Positions 44,001-57,200 of a stretch of 64,000 bases of DNA are shown here, piece by piece. The translations under genes and the position numbers were made by a program. Under the pieces are notes generated by a model, which saw only the letters and a program-made list of their open reading frames with translations, did not search any database and was not told the origin of the DNA. Each line of letters begins with the position of its first letter. Positions within the stretch are counted from its first letter, which is position 1. Source of the DNA: Sinonovacula constricta (lineage: Eukaryota; Mollusca; Bivalvia; Cardiida; Solecurtidae); assembly GCA_007844125.1 (NCBI GenBank), contig CM017568.1, forward strand, positions 2,162,547-2,226,546. Direction: 5' to 3'.

Positions 44001-47000
44001 GTATGTCATGTATGTGTATAATAAACCTTTCATGTATGTCATGTATGTGTATAATAAACCTTCCATGTATGTCATGTATGTGTATAATAAACCTTTCATG
44101 TATGACATGTATGTGTATAATAAACCTTCCATGTATGTGTGTAATAAACCTTCCATGTATGTCATGTATGTGTATAATAAACAAATTAAGTACCAAGCTG
44201 TGATCTCACAGCACAGCGTCATCTGTGGGTGTGGGTGGACCCTAAAGATGGCAATTTCAATTGCCTTTAAAAGAATCAACTAAATAACTCAATCACTATA
44301 TTTATACTACCTCCAACTTTAACAAACAAGGGAGATAATTTAGCCATTTTTCCTCACCAGAGAAAGCCCTCCTTTCTTGCCCATGATGGATTGCGCCACT
44401 GGATCCAAACTTCACTTCCTCCTTGCCGTCACCCTGGTCGCCCTGTATTCCAGACTGGTTCACCTTTTGTTCAATGTTTGGCTCCACAGGGAAGTGGCCA
44501 TATGGCTCCAGACAAAGTTCCAGTCTGTCATCCGTGGCTGAGTAGCGGAAAATCTAGTTCAACACAGATATGTTAATTATAATAATTATAAATCTAAAAT
44601 AGTAATATCATCCTTTTAACATGGATTAATCATGCCCTAGTGAGAAATAAGTAGATTAAGTTCAACCTAAGCCCAATGGAAAAAGGCTGATCAGGATCTA
44701 CAGTTTTTGTTGAGGAGTCCTACACAAATATGTCCAGAAACTTTGGCCAATAGTTGTAAGCAAACAACTGCGACAAAAAAATCATCATGAAAAACTGACC
44801 ACCGCAGCCAGGAGTCAAACCCTGGGCCTCTTGACTACAAGTCAAGTGCACTACCAGTACACCACAGCATTAGCGTCAAATCTTTCAAGCCAATTTTTTA
44901 TAGAGAGAAATTTGACACGAGTTGTCATTTAATACAAACATTAATTAATATAGTTCAGGAAAAGTAATGGTAAGCAAGCCTATAATCCTTCCTGGATGAG
45001 TTTTATAAATGTTTGTATCAAATGACAACAAGTGTTGGATTCTTTTTATCACATGACTTTATTCGCCATTATAAGATTTTATGAAAGTTTATTAAACAAT
45101 TCTTAGTGAAATAGGCGTATGAGACATTCTGCATTATGAAGAAATCATCAATCATAAGGCCGTTTTACACTAGTGAGTGTATTAAATGGAGAACAAGGGG
45201 AATCCACTGGTGAGTGTATTAAATGGAGAACAAGGGGAATCCACTGGTGAGTGTATTGAATGGAAAACAAGGGGCATCCACTAGTGAGTGTATTAAATGG
45301 ATTACAAGGGGACTCCACTGGTGGGTGTATTGAATGGAGAACAAGGGGAATCCACTGGTGGGTGTTTTGAATGGAAAACAAGGGGAATCCACTAGTGAGT
45401 GTATTGAATGGAGAACAAGGGGAATTCACTGGTTGGTGTATTGAATGGAAAACAAGGGGAATCCACTAGTGAGTGTATTGAATGGATTACAAGGGGACTC
45501 CACTGGTGGGTGTATTGAATGGAAAACAAGGGGAATCCACTGGTGGGTGTTTTGAATGGATTACAAGGGAAATCCACTGGTGGGTGTTTTGAATGGAGAA
45601 CAAGGGGAATCCACTAGTGAGTGTATTGAATGGAAAACAAGGGGACTCCACTGGTGGGTGTATTGAATGGAAAACAAGGGGACTCCACTGGTGGGTGTAT
45701 TGAATGGAAAACAAGGGGACTCCACTGGTGGGTGTATTGAATGGAAAACAAGGGGAATCCACTGGTGGGTGTTTTGAATGGAAAACAAGGGGAATCTACT
45801 GGTAGGTGTATTGAATGGATTACAAGGGGAATCTACTGGTAGGTGTATTGAATGGATTACAAGGGGACTCCACTGGTGGGTGTATTGAATGGAAAACAAG
45901 GGGAATCCACTGGTGGGTGTTTTGAATGGATTACAAGGGGAATCCACTGGTGGGTGTTTTGAAGGGAGAACAAGGGTACTCCACTGGTGGGTGTATTGAA
46001 TGGAAAACAAGGGGAATCCACTGGTGGGTGTATTGAATGGAAAACAAGGGGACTCCACTGGTGGGTGTATTGAATGGAAAACAAGGGGAATCCACTGGTG
46101 GGTGTATTGAATGGATTACAAGGGGAATCTACTGGTGAGTGTATTGAATGGAAAACAAGGGGAATCCACTGGTGAGTGTATTAAATGGAAAACAAGGGAA
46201 ATCCACTAGTGAGTGTATTGAATGGAAAACAAGGGGACTCCACTGGTGGGTGTATTGAATGGAAAACAAGGGGAATCCACTAGTGAGTGTATTGAATGGA
46301 AAACAAGGGGACTCCACTGGTGGGTGTATTGAATGGAAAACAAGGGGAATCCACTGGTGGGTGTATTGAATGGAAAACAAGGGGAATCCACTAGTGAGTG
46401 TATTGAATGGAAAACAAGGGGAATCTACTAATGAGTGTATTGAATGGATTACAAGGGGACTCCACTGGTGGGTGTATTGAATGGAAAACAAGGGGACTCC
46501 ACTGGTGGGTGTATTAAATGGATTACAAGGGGAATCCACTGGTGGGTGTTTTGAAGGGAGAACAAGGGTACTCCACTGGTGGGTGTATTGAATGGAAAAC
46601 AAGGGGAATCCACTGGTGGGTGTATTGAATGGAAAACAAGGGGACTCCACTGGTGGGTGTATTGAATGGAAAACAAGGGGAATCCACTGGTGGGTGTATT
46701 GAATGGAAAACAAGGGGACTCCACTGGTGGGTGTATTGAATGGAAAACAAGGGGAATCCACTAGTGAGTGTATTAAATGGAAAACAAGGTGAATCCACTG
46801 GTGGGTGTTTTGAATGGATTACAAGGGGAATCCACTGGTGGGTGTTTTGAAGGGAGAACAAGGGTACTCCACTGGTGGGTGTATTGAATGGAAAACAAGG
46901 GGAATCCACTGGTGGGTGTATTGAATGGAGAACAAGGGGACTCCACTGGTGGGTGTATTGAATGGAAAACAAGGGGACTCCATTGGTGGGTGTATTGAAT

Positions 47001-50000
47001 GGATTACAAGGGGACTCCACTGGTGGGTGTATTGAATGGAAAACAAGGGGACTCCACTGGTGGGTGTATTGAATGGAAAACAAGGGGACTCCACTGGTGG
47101 GTGTATTGAATGGAAAACAAGGGGACTCCATTGGTGGGTTTATTGAATGGAAAACAAGGGGACTCCACTGGTGGGTTTATTGAATGGAAAACAAGGGGAC
47201 TCCACTGGTGAGTGTATTGAATGGAAAACAAGGGGACTCCACTGGTGGGTGTATTGAATGGAAAACAAGGGGACTCCACTGGTGGGTGTATTGAATGGAA
47301 AACAAGGGGAATCCACTAGTGAGTGTATTGAATGGAGAACAAGGGGACTCCACTGGTGGGTGTATTGAATGGAGAACAAGGGGACTCCACTGGTGGGTGT
47401 ATTGAATGGAAAACAAGGGGACTCCACTGGTGGGTGTATTGAATGGAAAACAAGGGGAATCCACTAGTGAGTGTATTGAATGGAGAACAAGGGGACTCCA
47501 CTGGTAGGTGTATTGAATGGAGAACAAGGGGACTCCACTGGTGGGTGTATTGAATGGAAAACAAGGGGAATCCACTAGTGAGTGTATTGAATGGAGAACA
47601 AGGGGACTCCACTGGTAGGTGTATTGAATGGAGAACAAGGGGACTCCACTGGTGGGTGTATTGAATGGAAAACAAGGGGAATCCACTGGTGGGTGTATTG
47701 AATGGAGAACAAGGGGACTCCACTGGTGGGTGTATTGAATGGAAAACAAGGGGACTCCATTGGTGGGTGTATTGAATGGATTACAAGGGGACTCCACTGG
47801 TGGGTGTATTGAATGGAAAACAAGGGGACTCCACTGGTGGGTGTATTGAATGGAAAACAAGGGGACTCCACTGGTGGGTTTATTGAATGGAAAACAAGGG
47901 GAATTCACTGGTGGGTGTATTGAATGGAAAACAAGGGGACTCCATTGGTGGGTGTATTGAATGGAAAACAAGGGGACTCCACTGGTGGGTGTATTGAATG
48001 AAAAACAAGGGGACTCCACTGGTGGGTGTATTGAATGGAAAATAAGGGGAATCCACTAATGAGTGTATTGAATGGATTACAAGGGGACTCGACTGGTGGG
48101 TGCATTGAAAAGAGAACAAGGGGACTCCACTGGTGGGTGTATTGAATGGAAAATAAGGGGAATCCACTGGTGGGTGTATTGAAAAGAGAACAAGGGGACT
48201 CCACTGGTAGGTGTATTGAATGGAAAACAAGGGGAATCCACTGGTGGGTGTATTGAATGGAAAACAAGGGGACTCCACTGGTGGGTGTATTGAATGGAAA
48301 ACAAGGGGACTCCACTGGTGGGTGTATTGAATGGAAAACAAGGGGAATCCACTGGTGGGTGTATTGAAAAGAGAACAAGGGGAATTCACTGGTTAGTGTA
48401 TTGAATGGAAGAAAGGGAATCCACTTGTGGATGTATTGAATGGAAAACAAGGGGAATCCACTGGTGGATGTATTGAATGGAAAACAAGGGGAATCATGTA
48501 TATCAAGTATACTTATGATGCTGCTTCATTAGAATTGATTCCATTAATGATTAAGTTTCTAACTGTCCCTATTAATAGATGCCATTCAGAGATTGCAATA
48601 GAAATTTGTAACTGACGCCCCGCAGGTAAGCTGAAAGACCTTCCCTCATAAAGTCCTTTGCCCTGATCGGGACTCGAACCTATACAGTGAAAGGCTAAGT
48701 AACAGGACTGCGACTCTACCACTACACCTTGGACACCCCTTCTGAAAGGGTTAATATAGGGATTTCACAACCTTTGCAAATAGATGTAAAACCGAATTTT
48801 AAAACTGCTTAAAAGTAATATTAAACGATTTCAGTTTTAACATTTTTAGTTTCCATATAGTTAAAAGAACGGTAAAAAACATTTTACAAACTTTTGAACT
48901 TATATTATCATAAAATAATGCATCACTAAAAAAAATGCTGCATAATTCTTAAGTCTAACATGATCATCTGCGCTTGACTACAATGTGTATCTCAATTCAG
49001 GCGCACCTGTCACAAAGCCAAGATCCTCTGCACATCCAATTACCGTATTTTCTCACGTATAAGACTGGGATTTTTCCTCAAAATTTCATGTTCAAAGTGT
49101 GGGGCTTGTCTTATAGGCAGGGTCTAGTGACCTGGAAAAAAGTTTTCACGTTGATTTGTGGCGAAACATACTGCATAAACTTGTAAGTGGTTACTCAATG
49201 ACCCGAAGTGCCATCATTATTGACCGCCGATAATTTACCTTAATTGGCCTTTGAAGTCTTATAAGCAAATAGTCTTATAAGTGAGAAAGTATGGTAGTGC
49301 AGTGATAGACTGCCAGGTTCTTCACATGTAACACTTACCAATTATCAGCTTTGACAGCATAAGCATGCTGTTATTTCTTTTTATTAAGCATCAAAAAAAT
49401 ATTTATTAGTAAAAGTGACATTTTTCTGCCACATGACCTTTAACCTACCTTGCCTGGAAGGACAGGTAACTGGCAATGCTTCCCATCTACCAGTCCCAGA
49501 TCTCGCTTCATCTGGTTGTAGAACAGACCTCCCACAGAGAACAGGTGCGGCATCGTCTGGACATATGTCCACAGTTCCTTACCTGCTACAGCACTGAGGA
49601 TACGCAGCGAGGCGATCGATGCATCCAAGTTGTCTCCACCTTTATTGTGGGGTAGAAGGGGAAGTGTTCAAAATCAGTATATCTTCATACTTTATGCTGC
49701 CTATTAAAAGCAATTGATACCTGGCAATTAACAAGTTCTTTTGGAAAAAATAAAACCCTAAGAACTTCTCTGGGTAGAAAAATAAAAAGTAGCACAATCT
49801 AGATAAAAAAAAACCTCTATGACAATCAAATACCACAATAATTTCTGCAAGAAAATGGGAGGAAAACAGGTATTTACTTTCTTATCGAAAAATCTAATAC
49901 AGTTGAACAACCATCTCTCAACCTTTAATCTGCATAGATTCTGTGTATTCGTATAAATACCCCAACAACTGCTTTAAAAAGTCTTTAGTTCTGTGGCTGC

Positions 50001-53000
50001 TGTAATGGCTTCTCACTCAGTTGGCCTGGGTTTGAATCCCACTCATTTCCAATATATTTTTTAAGCAATGCTTTGGTATCTGTCCTAAGACAGGGACTTT
50101 CCTTAGATTAAAATTTCAGAGTTTTTTAAAGGCTAAATGACTTCACATCATTATTAATGATCATGTCTTTTAAGTGTTACTGACATCGCCAATAAAGCTC
50201 ATCTTCATCTGTTTATATAACCACTACATAACTAGGGTAGGGTGTTGATTCTTTAGTCTAAAGGTTTTAGTAGATACACGACCAAACACCACTTAGTGTG
50301 AAAACATATTTTCTGTTATGCGGCTTTGGGTCTTAAAAATTGTCAAGCTATTTATTACTTGAATAAAAAAATATTACAAGGTCCTACAAGTATTGCAACA
50401 TATATTAAAATTTGAAAAGGCACTAGACATAAGTATTTACATACCAGTCTAATGTAAAGGTTACAACAAATTTGTGATGAGACATTATACAAAATAAATC
50501 CAACCCAACAGTTACTGGCTTAGATCGTTCAGTCGGCAAAAGGGCCGACTGTGGTGCTTAACAATATTAAGCTTATGGATTTTTTAACTTAATATCTTTA
50601 AGAGTTTAACTTACTATGTGGAGCGCTCTTCAATGCTTGCAATAGTGATTCTGCTGATGTGCTCTGTGTCTCTTCTTCAAAGGTGCTCCATGAGCCTACA
50701 GGTCTGGTGTGGTGAGGGCCGTGGCTTGAGCATGGGGAAGGCTGTACCTTGTCTAGACCTGTTAGTCATTATAAACATTAGCATTTCAAGTATCTTTTAT
50801 CATTATGAGAATTATTTTTTGCAAGGTCAGAGTTGTAATAAGAAGCTGATTGAAAGTTGAAATATTTTAAAATTATTTAAAATCTGTTGATTTCTAGAAA
50901 TTTTGACTTAAAACAGAACCTTTTGTCTCACTAAATCTCAGCAAAATCAGAACATTATTTGTACTTTATAACTTATAAAAACCAACATTTTAATAATTAT
51001 TATACATATTATTAGTTTTATACTTGTAATGCTTTAGTTAACACTAGCTTCCAAAATGGCTTAAAACAAATATCACTTAGATAACTGCATAACTGTTTAG
51101 GATTAAAGAAATTTAGCTTTTGCAATCTTTATTAATCCAATAATTAAGAAAGATACGTTATTTACGTTAAGATTACATGGAAAAATGGACCAATAAAAAA
51201 GCTTTATTTTATTTGTAAATGTGTTGTGCTGCATTTCTTCTTGATTGCAAGAAGTGGTGCTAACATGCCTTCAAACTATACCAAGAATTTCATTAAATAA
51301 TGTGCTAGCAGAGCTTCATCATATCTTAAACTGGCAAAGTATAGGTGTAGCTTGATTCTATTTACATCAATATTTTAACATATTATATTTATCATCAATA
51401 CATCATTGTTTACATCATTATTTATTTATCTCATAATTAAATTCATAATCTCCTAATTTATTAAAATCATAATTTCAGATTAAATAAATCATCATCAATA
51501 TATTTTTACACAGCCTTTTATTGATGCAATAAATTCAATTTTTATATTTATAATCATTTACATCTTCATCATCAGCGATTCCTCCATGATGTACAATACA
51601 AATACCTGGTAGTAGTAACAATATGATCTTTTCTGGCGAAAGTTGTAAGTTTTTTCTAAAAATAAATTCAAGAAATAAGATATAAAAACCCAGTCCCATG
51701 AACATTTACCCTTAGACATAGAATTTTTCTTGTCTATTTAGCAATTTTAACATTTTTTCAAACTTTTTACATTTTTATCAGCATATACCCAATTTCTTCT
51801 TAGCCATTTATTGCAACCATATAATGTCTTACTAACACCAATCTGAATCAATAACGATTAAAATAAAACAAAAAGGGCCAGCCCCCAACCTGGAAGAGAC
51901 GTGGGCGCCTCTGGCAGGACTTCTAGAGTTATCTTATCACCGTGGGCCAGTTTTACAACTTCCTGCTCCTCCCCCTTATGGCACGGCCCCAGAAGTTTGG
52001 GCGGGAAACCAACACGAATCTTTTGCCTTGCTGCTGGAATGTTGACAGCGTCTTTGATAAGCTGCTGTAGCTGGGAGTATGTGACGTCCTCAGTAAGAGT
52101 TAGCATTGCCTGAGAAGGGAAATAATGGTATGGTGATTTTATTGTCAAAGTCACATTATAGACAGGTGGTCTCTTAATGCAACATATCAGTTTTTTGTGA
52201 AAAACACAAAAATTGGGGGAAAAAAATGTGTTTGCATGATTATTATATTTATTTTTATAATCACAATGCATTTACTCATCATGCTGAATTTACTTTTTCT
52301 TGTTTGAATTTCCATTACCATTTCTTCTTTGACATGAGTAAGTGTTGATTTTAGCAAGTAAATGAGAGCATAATTGGTATGGTTCAAAAGTATAAACAAG
52401 CTAAAGACACTTTGCTCAAGTTAATCAGTTACGCAAACTACACATAATCATATCTGATTGGCGAATATCTTTAAGAGATTATCTGTTCAGGTTGAATTAA
52501 GGAATGTTGTGATGTGGTTGCTGGCTGCAAATTGTAAGAGGACGTTTATTAGATGTATGTCAATAAATTAATTTGCAAAAGCAGCTTTGAACTGGTCATT
52601 AACTGCCAGTGTTCGCTGGTTTAGGGGCAGTTGCATGGTCAGGTCTGACGTTGTTAGTAATTCTTTGAATGCATGTGTATGTGTGTTGGGGACTGTTATA
52701 GGAACACACTATTTATTTTACATGCAGCTGTTAAAACATTGTTTTCAGAATTTTGGACAAGGTGTATGATTCTGTGTATTATGAATATCACCCATATAGT
52801 TAGGTGCTGTTGCTCTAGTCCCACATGTTAAAATGTGCTTGGAATGGTGGACAGCAAAAACACTCTCTCATTAATAAATGACCACATTGGAAATCCCATA
52901 GCAAAGGGTGCTGTTGTTAATGTACTTATCTCCCTAGAAACATCTATTTACAGTAAGAAATATTAATACTTTAATTTATATTCATCAATTCTGATGCAGC

Positions 53001-54120
53001 ATCCTGCTTAACTGAAGCATGACTAATAGCTAGATACACTTGTTAATGATAAGAACAATGCTCAGTAGCATACATTTAAGTGTATGTCTGTAACAAGGGG
53101 AATTTTGATTGAAGTACTGTCGATGATATAAAAGTGGAGACACACAAATGGGTCAGACAGACAGAGGCATAGATGGACAGTGCAAGTGTCTCAAAGGGCA
53201 TGTCGCCCCTCGGGGGTTAAAATAGTAATTTCCCACATCAACACATCTGTAGACAATTAATTCACTTGCACAAATACCTGTTGTCCATCCGAGGTTGCCA
53301 GTCTTATCTTCTTTGCATTGACCCGACTCTCTGAGGATGTACTGGCAACTGGCTGGATGCTTGTCTGAGATAGAGACTGGATGCTGACCACAGGCTGGTG
53401 TACACTGGTATCCAAAGGTGCAGGTTTGTCTCTGGTCTGTGGGGGAGGATGGCAGACAAAAGTGATAGTTGTTTAAATGCAGAAAACAGTGTTGCTTGAT
53501 GTGAAAATCTATATACATATTGAATGGCAACTGAGCAACCCTGTTTATAGCATGAAATGTAAGATAAGGTGTGCGAAGCTGTGTTTGCATTAATTTGTAA
53601 AAAAGGGTGGGTTATCTAAGTTTGTTTTTTTGTGTTTTTTTTCTATTTTAGGCATGGTTTAGATGTTCTGATAGTTTGCGTGCTCCTATCAGGTCACATG
53701 TAGTGAGAATCCCATGGCTAATTTCAGTTTCCATTTCTGCATATATATATACCTTTGGGAGCATTGTTTTTTCTTTTTCTACGGTTATGTTTCTTTTTAC
53801 CTCCATAGCATCACTGTACAAATAAGTTGATTATTACGTAACAGGCTAGGCTTGAGTGATAATTAATTTTATATGCGGCATGACTACCTGACTTTCAGCC
53901 ACTCTCTTGTTGACTTACATCCATTGCTTTCCTTGTCTGTACCTTTGGGGCATTAGTCTGAATATTCTTCCTCACTTGCTTTTCCTTCTCACTCTTCACG
54001 AGCTCTTCCTTGTGAATTGTTTTCTTCTAAAATTGATAAAAAGTTCACCTTTAAAATGTTACATTTCAAACCAAGACATTGCTCACCTTGGGCTTTTAGT
54101 AGGATCATACCTGGAGTCAA

Positions 54121-54208
<88 letters not shown>

Positions 54209-57200
54209 CTTTATTCCTCCATTTAAGAAGATACAAGAAATACATACAAACTGAACAAAACATGCAACTTTACTGAGACAAACAATCTTTGGACAATTGG
54301 TGTGGCCACTGGGCTGATAATATTTTCTAGGATTTGACCTACTGATGCCATGTGACCAAGTTCATAATTCATCCAAGATTTCATCCAAGATTTCATACAG
54401 GCAAACATTCTAGACAAACTTGATGAAGCTTGGATATAGCTGTAGCCTACAGTGTGTTCACAAGCAAATTGTTGATGCCGCATGAAGGACTACAGAGGCC
54501 AGACTACGGACAAAGGAGTATCAGAAAAGCTCACCTTGAACATGTTGTGCTCAGGTGAGCTAAAAAGACTTGGAACAGGTTCCTTAGGAATACATTGCGC
54601 TCAAAATTTTGTCATGTTTTTAAGGAATAATTCTATTAATTATTACTTTTACTATAAATTGCCAGTACATTATCTTGTGACATGATCAGGTATCCTTTTA
54701 CACTAGCCTCCTATACAGTCTATTACAAGCTTAATGTATTATAAACATAATATTCAATTATAAAGCACTAAGACAGGTCTTAACCAACAACTTATACAAT
54801 CCCATTCAAAACATCTCAGGTAATTCAGAAATCATCTCTTGGATGTATGTAGGTAGTTGAATCATACATATACTGACATAAACAGTCCCAAATATCGAAA
54901 AATGAACTTTTATGTTTTCCTGAGAACTGGACATCCATTTTACAATGACGACAAGTCAATCAATAAATGTCATTAATTTCATTTGTTACAGGGTAATTTT
55001 TATCATAAATATTCAGAAATTACCGAGTTCACCAAAGTAATGCAGAAAGTATAATCACCAAAACTGATGACATTATGCCATCACAAACATGATATTTAAA
55101 ACAAATATCAAATATCAAACTAGAATAACAGCAGTTTTCTATGACAATTTTTTAAATAATATTATTTTGTGCCACCTTTTTTAATATTGTTGATTATCTA
55201 CTTTTTTAAATGAAAAGTTGTTCACAAATAAGTTAAATGCTTAATATCAACAACATCCCAATAATAGCATTTAACCCTTTCACTCATGCATTAGACATTT
55301 TACGCTTTAGTGAAGCAATTATCAGTCATATTAATAGGATCTTCACTACATTTGGTTCATTTGTTGACTGGTTTGACCATGGATTTACTATTAAAAGATG
55401 AAAATATGGACATTTTTGTCTGTCTGATTTTGTGACATGTTGCTAGGCAGCAATTTTTAATAAAAGACTTTGTCAAAATTAATTTACGTGTAACCTGGCT
55501 TACTGAAATGGGCTTTGCTTTTTATTGTAAACAAATATTCAAAATTAGACAAAAAATAACCTTATAAAAAGGTTAACCAGTGCAGATGCCCCTGAAAGGG
55601 TCAAGACAATAGCTTCACTGTTTTTCATTTAAAAAAAGTAGAGACAGTAACATGATTTTTGGGCAGTACTTTGGGTCCAGTGAGGATAATCTTGGATGCT
55701 GAATCTGCGGTCCACGGGTTATCGACAGAGCTGTCAAATATTGGCTGATCCTTGTTCTCCCCTTCTTTCTCCTTTACTGCCCGAGCTGTCTGGTTCAGAA
55801 TTGTATCTACGACCCTCTGTACCAGTATCTCACTGCCAAACTCTCCTGGAAAGAAAAGTATATTTTCTTCATGTATGAAATCTTATATTATCTTCATTTT
55901 AGGGACATCCAGCTACTTTAGTGGAGGAAGACCCCAAAAAAATGTTTGGGTTAAACCACTGGCCCACCGCAGGTCAGCTGGAGGCTCTTCACACATTAAG
56001 TCATTTGTCCTGAGTGAGAGGCTATGCAGTCAGAGCAGTCGGGTACACTACCACTATGGCACAGACTCCCCTGTCTTATTTTTTTGTTTTGGATAGAAAA
56101 ATAAATGTTTTTTTTAGTTTATTGTGTTTTTTTGTTAATCCTTAAGAGCTCACTTAATTGTTGCCAGGTTATACATGAAAAAAATAGTCCACTATGAAAA
56201 TGAATATTTTACATTAGGTCAAGTTGCACTGACTTTACTGACCAGCACTGGTAGATCATTGGCTCCATATCCAGTGCCCCTGGGGCGCACCAGAGGCCGA
56301 GCGGTTAAAGTCGCCGACTCAGAACTCCTCAGGGGCTGAGGAAAAAGCATGGCTTCAAGACCCAGTCATAATGAGACCTTTCAAGTAAGAAAGTTTTCCA
56401 GCTTATGTATGGTGGTTCTACCCAGACATAAGTCTGGGGTCTTCTTCTGCTAATTGGATGGATCGCCAATATTACTATATTGGTCTCAGTGAGATGTAAT
56501 TTTTTTTTTTTAATAAAAAGCTAGTTTACTTGAATATGCCAAAGCAAGTATAAGAGTAGTTCCATAAACGTTCAGCCCTAAATAAGGACAATAAGTCTGG
56601 TATCATGGCAAGTGTTCATGATTTGCTACCCACAGTGAAGGCAGCAATACATTTACTTCAGGCATACAATGTCTCTATATAACTATAAAAGTAGCAGTAA
56701 GATGATAACCAAACAAAAACAGATGACACTCACCAGGGAAGTGTTTCTGTACAACCTGTTGGGCCACTTGGTACACATTACTGTTTTGGGTCGGGTCTGA
56801 CTCGTACTGGAACCAGGGAATCTCTTCTGCTATAGTCTTCCCTCCCCACATCAGGCTGATGGGAATGCTGGGAAATATAATACAGATAGGCTGATGGGAA
56901 TGCTGGGAAATATAATACAGATAGGCTGATGGGAATGCTGGGAAATATAATACAGATAGGCTGATGGGAATGCTGGGAAATATAATACAGATAGGCTAAT
57001 GGGAATACTAGGAAATATTGTATAGATAGGCTGATGGGAATGATGGGAAATTTCTTAATAGTCAGAAACAATAACTGAGATGCTTTATGAATAGGACCTC
57101 TTGTCTTTAGACTGGATCATAAATATTTTATAGTGCATATCAAAATTATGATATCAGCTCAAAAGGCCATAACTGTTGTATTATATGCCAAGCTACTACA

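Noticed and set aside
42004..44283. Open frames of up to 730 codons ([11 protein letters not shown] and [11 protein letters not shown] repeats) on both strands
   Set aside because: They are produced by the 33-bp satellite, whose length is a multiple of three. Several frames on both strands are open at once, and the region is within a VCPIP1 intron.
44800..44875. tRNA-Thr(TGT) gene
   Set aside because: The anticodon hairpin is good, but the T loop has one base too many and the acceptor stem is not convincing; probably a SINE head or pseudogene.
45148..48450. Pro/Ser/Phe-rich open frames on the minus strand
   Set aside because: They are produced by the 37-bp satellite; all frames are open and shift through the unit. 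Not a real repeat protein.
42009..48492. CRISPR-like regular repeats
   Set aside because: The units are contiguous, without unique spacers, inside introns of a eukaryotic gene.
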